A stretch of 64,000 nt of DNA from Rhizopus sp. PT2906 (taxonomy: Eukaryota; Mucoromycota; Mucoromycetes; Mucorales; Rhizopodaceae). Each line of letters begins with the position of its first letter. Position 1 is the first letter of the stretch. Positions 57,360 through 64,000 of this stretch are shown one piece after another. Location: assembly GCA_025529335.1 (NCBI GenBank), contig JAMYHX010000002.1, positions 1 to 64,000 on the forward strand, given 5' to 3'. The notes under the pieces are model-generated. The model was not told the origin of the DNA. It saw nothing but the letters and a program-made list of their open reading frames with translations, and searched no databases. A program made the position numbers and the translations under genes.

Positions 57360-59146
57360 CTTAACTAAAGAAATAAACGGGCAATTCCAATTTGTACGCA
57401 TGCAAGCCAACTTTTGCAAGAATTTTGAAAGTACCGAGTTTCTTGTAGTCTAACTTGGCAGATGACTGTAAGAGCCTTTATACTTTTGTTAGACAAGTAA
57501 ACATAGTCTCCAGCTTGATATGTAGGCGTTTGGTCTGTGGTATTCGTTATAACATGCTGCTTGTTGCTGTTGAGTCAACTTGAGTTCTTGGATATTCAAG
57601 TAAGCATATTTTATTCTGAATGTAGTTTTCCCCACCCATCGCCCTTAGCAATACGAATACGATGATAAGCGTTGCAGATGTCGAGCTTAGTATAGACTTT
57701 GACGATCCATAAGTTCATTAATCAAAGGAAAAGGGCACTGATTCTTGACTGTGGTTTTATTGAGACTACGATAGTCAACTCAGATATGCAACGAGCTATC
57801 TTTCTTCTTTACAAAAATAATTAGGACAGCAGCAAAGCTGGTTAACCGATGCATGAAATCCAGATGTTAGGTTTTCTTGCAAGTAGATAGTCAGGAGCTT
57901 AGAGTTCATTTTATGCCAATGGATATACGGTACCTTCAATAAGAGGGCAATGAATTAGCTTTTTCTTCGCTAAACACATCCCGTATAGTCAAAGTATTTT
58001 GAGTGGGTGCTGAAGTAAGAGTAGTTGCGCAAATATCGATATAACTACCCTGGATTATTGTTTGACCACTTGAATGAGTATACCTGCTCACTGTTTATTG
58101 GCAAGTTCGTTGAATGTGGCGACATTAACAATCTTGATGCCCTGAGAAGTGGGAGTGAATACAAAATCAGCGTATGAAGAATGATTTAATTTAGAAACTT
58201 GCAAGTCTTTAGGAAGTGCAATTGATAATGGGAGCGCTCGTGAGACAACTCAGTGAGCAAAATTTTTCGAGAAGAGAATTTTACGAGGCTTCCACCGAAT
58301 GATAAGATTATGAGTATTTAGCCAAGGAATACCAAGAGTGATAGCTAAAGGCAGCATCAAGAGAAATGGTTTCCGAGTGATCGCCAGCAGCAAGTTTTAA
58401 TCTCGATCCATACGTGACCATACATGATGAAATGACGCTACTATCAATCGTCTGGATGTTGAAAGAGGAGTAGACCATTGGACTTGGCAAATTTGGCAAG
58501 TTTGACATAGCTTCGGAATCATTCATAACAGTTGTAGAAGTACTGAATTGATCATATTGCAATAGAACTTGAATTATAAAATGCTCACTCTTTGACGAAG
58601 GCGCAGAAGAGATAGAAGAAAATTGTAGACACAGAGATTTGACATTATTTAAAGGTAATACTTTATTAACGAACCCAAGGCACATTGGGTCTGGGAAGCG
58701 AGACGAGGAAAGGTGGCGGCATATTTTGTAATGGATCGTTTATATTGGCATAAGTAAAGAAGATTGATTTCAATATGGAACTGGGTATTCACCTCACCAA
58801 AATCCTCACAAACAGCTGTAATAAAGGCACTGAGAGACACCATATATTCAGGTAAAGGCTGGTCGGTGTCGAGAGCATTCAAAAAAGGCTGGAAATCATG
58901 TCTAGTCATGAAACAGATTTCCCTGATTTCATTTGCAAAACGGGAACGATCAATATTGATGCACATTTTGACATGGGTTATGTAATTAGCAAGTGTTCCA
59001 GGTGTACCATCATAAATAGGGGGATCACTGACATGAACAGCCCTAGGTTGATACTGAGGGGAATAATTGAATAAAGCAAGAAAAACATCATTGGTAGTAT
59101 TGGCGGCTCAAATGGGATCAGATGGACTAGACTTCGGTTCTTCCAT
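57360..59146 (-). mobile_element. Decayed Ty3/gypsy LTR retrotransposon, internally deleted
   Basis: Minus-strand remains appear in the right order for a gypsy element. Gag starts near 59146 (MEEPKSSPSDP), has an internal stop codon at 59108-59110, then PPIYDGTPGTLANYITHVKM. The protease end is at about 58250-58335 (ITLGIPWLNTHNLIIRW, with WKPRKI). Reverse transcriptase remains at about 57700-57790 (VDYRSLNKTTVKNQCPFPLI then NELMDR), with TKLDICNAYHRIRI nearby in another frame. The integrase C-terminal region lies at about 57385-57480 (KLDYKKLGTFKI, VGLHAYKLELP). Frames shift repeatedly and most of RT, RNase H and the integrase core are missing. It is a dead element; LTRs were not located. 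Confidence 0.8.
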
Positions 59147-59652
59147 TTATAAGCCTCTTTGCATGCAGATGACGCTATAGATTGCTTTTTTTTATAACTT
59201 GAGGTGGCCTTGAGGAGTAATTGATTGTAGTAGACCAAAATAGGAAATTATTAAAGTTTGACAGGAATGTTTAGCACAGGCAAAGCTTGAGATGTAGATC
59301 AGGGACAAGATTAAAAATTTGGACAAATAGAGTCTGATATCCGAATTGGAATCATGCAGGATGATCGAAGGGACAGTGACGGTGCCTTTGTGCATTTAAT
59401 AAAAGCAAGTAGGTGATTTATTTATACGGAAGTTAAGAATGTAATATAATTAGAAAGAATAGACTTGAATCATTGAGTTCTTAATTAAAGAATGTTCAGG
59501 AGTGTCAATATTATGTACGAGCATATAATGAATCATGGCAAACGTTTAAAAAGTGATTTAAGGCAATTTTGGTTTTTCTACAGGCACTTGCAACACAACG
59601 GCTTGTAGTTATTGTGGGCAAATGTTTTGTATGTAACAAGGCATTAGTGAAC
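59147..59652. other. Flank between gypsy relic and composite locus
   Basis: No gene supported. It could contain the 5' leader or LTR of the gypsy element. The junction with the shared module is at 59653. Confidence 0.35.
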
Positions 59653-59945
59653 ACTACATGCACCAGAAAATACACCAGAAAGGAAAATAAGTGATGTAAA
59701 TACGAATTTATCATACGTGATCTTTTTTGACCAACTGACAACATAAAAAAATAAGCAAATAACAACATTCCTTTTTATCTCTTCTTCTTCCTGAAAAAAA
59801 TACAAACCAAGTTGGTAAATTTATATAGTCATGCTTAGCGCGGCGCTACACGTTCAAAGGGTTTGCTGGAAGGCATCATAGGTAATGGGTAAAGGTAGCG
59901 CTCGTAGAATTAGTCTAACTTCTGATGTAGCTTCTGGTACATGTA
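59653..59945 (+). repeat. Shared ~290-bp module, copy B
   Basis: Partner of 40562-40865, same orientation. It contains a putative promoter and start codon at 59885 (MGKGSARRIS). Unlike copy A it continues into a 215-codon open frame. Confidence 0.85.
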
Positions 59946-60845
59946 GTGTACACCTAAGGTATTTTCTACACTGCAAAAAGCTTCAAATTTACTTCAAACA
60001 ACACAACATCACATTGCCAGAGCGGCCATCGGGTATTAGACGCTATAATACGCCTCACTCTGTATACATCAAAGCTGCATCCATAAGGAATCATCCACTG
60101 AACAAAGAACACTCCGGTTGCCCGTCTTGTATTGCTCATTTCAAGGAATTAAAAGATCTCAAAGAACACGTTGTGAATAACCATCCTCAAGCCACGTCGT
60201 TACAGTCAAGACAAAAATGTGACAATGATCAGCTCACGCAAGAAAACAGTGATAATAGACGTGAAATGCCTAGTAGCAGACGTCCTTCCGAAGACGATGC
60301 TGAATTATTGTTCTCAATGTATCTATCATTTTCACCACCTGATGATAATGGCTGTCTCTTGATTCACGGCTTCGACACAACAGATGCCTTTTATAAACTA
60401 CAACAATCATTACAGACACAAAAATGGAAGTTCTCTCTTGAAGACCATATTCACTATACCTTGGCTTCTACTTTGGTACTGCTTTTGTCACCAAACAAAT
60501 ACCCTGATGATCTTCTTCCTTTTTTGATGTAGACAGCTTGATCGCTACCATTAATCATATTGAAACTATATACAACATTAAAAACCACCTATGCCTACCG
60601 AGACTGTCATGGATATAATCAAAATCATTCAAAAGGCTCTGAACAGCGTAACAATACGTGAAATGGCAGCCATAAAACTCTTGGAATTCAATTTTGCTGA
60701 CAAGAACACCTATAAATTTGCCAAAGCAGCAACAGAATTGGTGAAGAAGCCCGCAACAGAGAACACTAATGAAATGGAATTCCGCTCTTGTTTCATTGAT
60801 CTATTTCTTTCTGGTTTGCTTGATGAACCCAATCAAGCCGTCTGA
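59885..60845 (+). pseudogene. Fragmented C2H2 zinc-finger repeat protein
   Basis: The first open part (59885-60532) starts MGKGSARRISLTSDVASG, and contains a C2H2-type finger C-x2-C-x12-H-x4-H at CPSCIAHFKELKDLKEHVVN. It ends after YPDDLLPF through a frameshift or stop. A second part in another frame (60591-60845) reads DIIKIIQKALNSVTIREMAA, then EMEFRSCFIDLFLSGLLDEP, and stops. I recall the block FxDxFLSGLxDxP from abundant Mucorales repeat proteins of unknown function, but cannot confirm it. Frame breaks and loss of everything after DEPNQAV indicate a dead copy. Confidence 0.55.
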
Positions 60846-60941
60846 CGTGTTTGACGGGGTAGTTTTATAGCATAGCATACACTTTACTTTACATCTCTCT
60901 ATCGCATCTGATGAAGAATACCGACAACAATAGTAGCAGAA

Positions 60942-61855
60942 ATGTCCACGCTGACCACATTAATACAAATAGCAGCCATAGGCTGCTCAATAGCTGAATA
61001 TTATCACATGACGGGATCAACAAAACATCTTAAAAAGTTAGAAAATCTCAAGGTTGAAAAGAGTATAAAAGAAATTGAAACCAATATACTCTCTCCTAAA
61101 ACATCACAATGCGCTACTTACCTCGTCTACATTGAATGTATTCTTACCCACGCTGACGCCTCACTCGTTTTCTACGATTATAAAACAGCAAAAGATCGTT
61201 TCTACTTGTATCAAGGTAGACAAAGAGCAGCAGGAGAAATGGTGAATATGCTTGTTCATGGAGGTACCAAGTATAATAAGAAGAAAAGAAAGAGGAGAAA
61301 CAGGAAGAAGCAAAAATTGACGGCAAATCCAAAAGAAAAAAAGACCCAGTTGCTAAAGACAAGTATGCAATCAATTTTAGCTTTGACAATCAAGTCTTAT
61401 TTAATTGTTGTTTTAAAGAAACCAAAAGTAGAAGCCCGCAAAGTTCCAAATAGAAAGAGAGAAAGCTCCCCTTTATTATTTGGTGCGGGAATGTTTGGAA
61501 AAGAGTCGATAAAGCTAAAGGGAAACTGGTGTGGTGTTACTGGTGTCTTTTGGCGAGCGTTAAAAAGAAGAGAAGCAGCCGGAGATCTCATCGCCGTTAC
61601 AATTGATGAATACAAGACTTCCAAAGTTTGCAATACTTGCAGTAATGATCCTCTTGTAAGAATGTCTGGATTGAAAGGTTGCAGTGTCCTGGTTTGTAAC
61701 ACCTGCAAGACATTATGGCAATGAGACGCTAACGCTTGTAAGAATATGCTGTCTATTTCTCTTTCGATTTGGAATGGAAGAGGTCGACCTTCCAATTATA
61801 GAAGAAATTTAATTTTTAAAATCGCCGTAATGAACACGGTTTCCCTTCGGGGATA
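60942..61855 (+). pseudogene. Fanzor (eukaryotic TnpB-like nuclease), interrupted by one stop
   Basis: Fanzors are RNA-guided DNA endonucleases homologous to IS200/IS605/IS607 TnpB. The open frame 60942-61724 begins MSTLTTLIQIAAIGCSIAEY. It carries YQGRQRAAGEMVNMLVHGG, a long basic stretch (about 61275-61350), LLFGAGMFGKESIKLKGNWC, then the RuvC-II/zinc region TIDEYKTSKVCNTCSNDPL, with the second Cys pair in VLVCNTCKTLWQ. The next codon is TGA (61722-61724) where the family has Arg, and the frame resumes DANACKNM, the RuvC-III D-x-N-A signature, ending at 61855. One base change (CGA to TGA) could explain the stop. In the RuvC-I region the expected acidic residue is not obvious (GAGMFG). The N-terminus may be incomplete. 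Catalytically inactive as it stands. Confidence 0.75.
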
Positions 61856-61919
61856 AAGATTGCTACAGTTAAAGATGTCTGATAATTTTAAATTTCTGCA
61901 TAGTACGAACACTAGTTCG
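61806..61919 (+). ncRNA. Candidate guide-RNA (omega/fRNA) scaffold hairpins at the Fanzor 3' end
   Basis: Three short stem-loops lie in about 95 bp at and after the Fanzor 3' end: CCGT-7nt-ACGG (61825-61839), TCCC-TTCG-GGGA with an ultrastable UUCG tetraloop (61842-61853), and CGAAC-ACTA-GTTCG (61906-61919). A possible long-range pairing joins AAATTTAA near 61807 with TTTTAAATTT near 61886. TnpB and Fanzor guide RNAs overlap the 3' end of the nuclease gene and extend to the element's right end, so the position fits. Structure was judged by eye only; no transcript evidence. Confidence 0.3.
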
Positions 61920-61925
61920 GTATGA

Positions 61926-62561
61926 CTGTAGGTAAATTAACTGTCTTCCCCGTAGTTGGTTTTGTTTTAAAAGAGAGGAAATACAAAGAGGGAAAAAAGG
62001 CATTTTTATAAGAAAGCTAAGCATCAGCTTATATTTAAATCAAGGAGTTGCTCATTCAAGTACTGCCAGAGGGAATATACTTATATAATACATATTTGTA
62101 TGAAAAGTGCGACAACGTTTTGAGAAAAGGTGTATTTCATACAATTTGTAATCGTATAGTGTGGATTTAGGAGCGAATGCAACAGTAAACGAAAGTAATA
62201 AAGCAGGAGATTGCTCTAGGTCGCAGAAAATGACTGAAGCTTCTTGAGATAGGAATTCTCCACATGAATCCGTCTATACTCTATATCGCTCTGGCAGCAG
62301 CTCGACTAGGCTAGAAAGTATGACCATCGAATATGTAGCGTCAGTGACAATGCCAGATAGCTAGGATGGTGCACACGATGATAGTTTGACTGTTCAATCT
62401 GAAGGTCAAGATGCACTTCCAGTAATGATGTATAGGCTAACCAGCGTTAACCAGAACTGGAACAAAAAAGTCAACCAATGAAAATCAGATTGATTCTATA
62501 GTTATTTATCTACAGCCAAAACAAAAAAGTCCAAAGTTTGCTTTTTAATTAGTAATTTGTC
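61926..62561. other. Intergenic, 0.6 kb
   Basis: No gene supported. It includes the presumed right flank of the Fanzor locus and the NMN adenylyltransferase promoter. Confidence 0.4.
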
Positions 62562-63672
62562 ATGACATCTATTGATGATAGAGTAAAAGGAGAATATCAC
62601 TTTCCTAGAGAAAAGATACCAAAGACAATGAAAGGTATATATATATAACAAGGAATCACTCTAACAAAAAAGCATAACAAAAAGAGTAGACGAAAACAAG
62701 ACACCGCTTGTTATCGTAGCCTGTGGTTCTTATTCACCCATTACGTATCTCCATTTACGCATGTTTGGTAAGTCCATATTCAAAAAGGAATATAAAGATG
62801 ATCAAGGAAATAACAAAACATAAAAAAAAAAAAAGAAATGGCCAAGGACCATTTTCGTGAAAATAAGGAATACGAACTTGTTGCGGGGTATTATTCACCT
62901 GTATCCGACACATATGCAAAGGAGGGTTTGGCGGAAGCTCATCATCGAGTCAACATGTGTCAGCTTGCCGTGGATAGTACCTCAGACTGGCTAATGGTAG
63001 ATCCTTGGGAGTCACGGCAAAACGTTTATCAACGAACAGCTGTTGTACTAGACCATTTCGATCATGAACTAAATGAAGTTGGAAAAGGAATAAAGATGAG
63101 CTCAGGTAAAAATAAACAAAGCGAGAGAATTATAATATTCAATCATATTATTTACAGGCGAGACAAAAAGGATAAAAATCATGCTATTGGCTGGTGGTGA
63201 TTTGATCGCTTCATTTGGACATCCTGGTGTTTGGTCTTCTGAGGATGTAAGTTGATGTTTTTTTTTTTTTTAAATAAACTTATTAATTATTTTATTGTAG
63301 CTTCATCATATCGTGGGTGGTTATGGATGTGTGATTATTGAAAGAACAGGCACAGATGTCTATGGATTTTTATTATCGCATGACGTGCTTTATGAACACA
63401 GGGTAAGTAAAATTGACTTATGCGTGTTTATGCATTTAATAATATATAAATATAATTTTCAAATAGAAAAATGTTGTTATAATTAAACAATTGATTCACA
63501 ATGATATTAGTTCAACCAAAGTCAGGTAAAAAAAAAAACTCATAAATAAGAAGGAAACCACAGTGTTCATCTATTTCTTAGACTGTTTGTCAAGAGAGGC
63601 ATGTCCATCAAGTATTTATTACCCAACCCAGTCATAGATTATATTGCAAAGCATAAACTATATTTACCTTGA
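62562..63672 (+). CDS. NMA1: Nicotinamide/nicotinate mononucleotide adenylyltransferase
   Basis: Final adenylyl transfer in NAD synthesis. Exon 1 starts MTSIDDRVKGEYHFPREKIP. It joins across an intron with a (TA)n run to VDENKTPLVIVACGSYSPIT, followed by YLHLRMF, the nucleotide-binding G-x-[FY]-x-P-[IV]-x-x-x-H motif. Next, EMAKDHFRENKEYELVAGYY, SPVSDTY and VDSTSDWLMVDPWESRQ match eukaryotic NMNATs. MLLAGGDLIASFGHPGVWS and LHHIVGGYGCVIIERTG follow, and the second signature ISSTKVR (ISSTxxR) is in the last exons. It ends AKHKLYLP. Six or so exons and about 265 residues. Localisation is not evident from the sequence. Confidence 0.93.
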
Positions 63673-63853
63673 AAAAAAATTTTTTTTTGCTTGGGTTAGT
63701 TTGTGTACCTTTATAGACAATAAAGTGAGTTGCACAACTTAAAATACAGGCATGTATGATGAGAAAAATGAGCTCTCCTCTCTCTCTCTTTTTTTTTTTT
63801 TTTTTTTTCTCTCTCTCTCTCTCTTTTTCCCCTCTTGTAAATATATTTATCAA

Positions 63854-64000
63854 ATGGGCGCCAACATTTCACACAGAAGAAAGCGAGTGTCATCAGTACA
63901 ATCAAAGAAAGAAAAAGAATGCCCATCGATAATACATAAATCACCTACTACATCAAATTCATCGGACAGTGTCATACTCAGTGGAAGAAAGTTTCATAGT
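63854..64000 (+). CDS. N-terminus of a probably N-myristoylated protein, partial
   Basis: Start codon at 63854 after a long CT/T tract (63776-63834). The product begins MGANISHRRKRVSSVQSKKE; Met-Gly-x3-Ser is the N-myristoylation consensus and the following Arg/Lys cluster would help hold the protein at a membrane. It continues into a Ser/Thr-rich segment (SPTTSNSSDSVILSGRKFHS) and runs off the window. I recall Mucorales SAM-dependent methyltransferases with an N-terminus and a GRxFH block like this, so a methyltransferase is my guess, with low certainty. Confidence 0.4.
   Translation, partial: MGANISHRRKRVSSVQSKKEKECPSIIHKSPTTSNSSDSVILSGRKFHS

Larger units (their letters stand above)
59653..61925 (+). 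mobile_element. Composite repeat locus ending in a Fanzor-type gene
   Basis: Left edge is the shared module; then two fragments of a zinc-finger repeat protein (59885-60845); then, after about 100 bp of unrelated sequence, the Fanzor frame (60942 onward) and hairpins to about 61919. All parts are on the plus strand. The right edge is set provisionally after the last hairpin. Whether this is one element or a nest of two insertions is unresolved. Confidence 0.5.

Overview
The window is nuclear DNA of a filamentous fungus. It is AT-rich and gene-dense, and nearly every gene is split by short GT-AG introns of about 45-80 bp. The early-diverging gene set (TEN1-like, Spartan-like, severin-like, cytochrome b5 desaturase) and repeat-protein families that I recall from Mucor and Rhizopus relatives point to Mucoromycota, probably Mucorales. 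That placement is inference; no rRNA or tRNA gene was seen.

Layout. 0-0.4 kb: zinc-knuckle gene running off the left edge. 1-2.7 kb: HOG1-type stress MAP kinase (TGY loop). 2.8-4.1: ammonium transporter. 4.4-5.4: GC-richer degenerate sequence beside a 21-A tract. 5.5-17.5: compact housekeeping block (MPP6, DCP1, RPB3, ERG26, U2B''/U1A-like RRM protein, acid sphingomyelinase-like enzyme, PA2G4/EBP1, Spartan-like protease, TAF10). 18-19.6: unidentified membrane protein divergent from an ATF1-type bZIP factor. 20.8-26.8: disordered CaaX protein, TPR-like unknown, ARP5, WRN-type 3'-5' exonuclease. 27.1-31.7: full-size PDR ABC transporter. 31.7-34.6: gene-poor. 34.6-39.4: small secreted peptide, PKA regulatory subunit, site-2 protease. 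40.5-42: repeat block. 43-51.9: cytochrome b5 desaturase, CDC16/APC6, tafazzin, severin-like protein, GATA-like DUF1752 protein. 54.6-57: TEN1 and LCB2. 57.4-59.1: decayed Ty3/gypsy element. 59.65-61.9: composite locus ending in a Fanzor-type gene. 62.6-63.7: NMN adenylyltransferase. 63.85-end: N-terminus of a probably myristoylated protein.

Links between genes. HOG1 (1 kb) and the ATF1-like bZIP (18.6 kb) are kinase and substrate in other fungi. LCB2, the desaturase and the sphingomyelinase-like enzyme all concern sphingolipids but are dispersed, not clustered. Most neighbours are unrelated housekeeping genes packed tail to tail, with convergent stop codons 33-130 bp apart.

The most interesting part is the pair of related repeat loci at 40.56-41.92 kb and 59.65-61.93 kb. 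They share a roughly 290-bp module containing the same start codon. One ends in a Fanzor (eukaryotic TnpB-like RNA-guided nuclease) reading frame. That frame has a single TGA immediately before its last RuvC Asp, and a run of short hairpins overlaps its 3' end. The other adjoins a truncated reading frame with a serine-recombinase-like GYARKS motif, bounded by an inverted duplication of its own 5' end. TnpB plus a serine recombinase is the IS607 arrangement, so these may be relics of a eukaryotic IS607-like/Fanzor mobile system. All calls were made by eye; splice sites are proposals and no database search was run.
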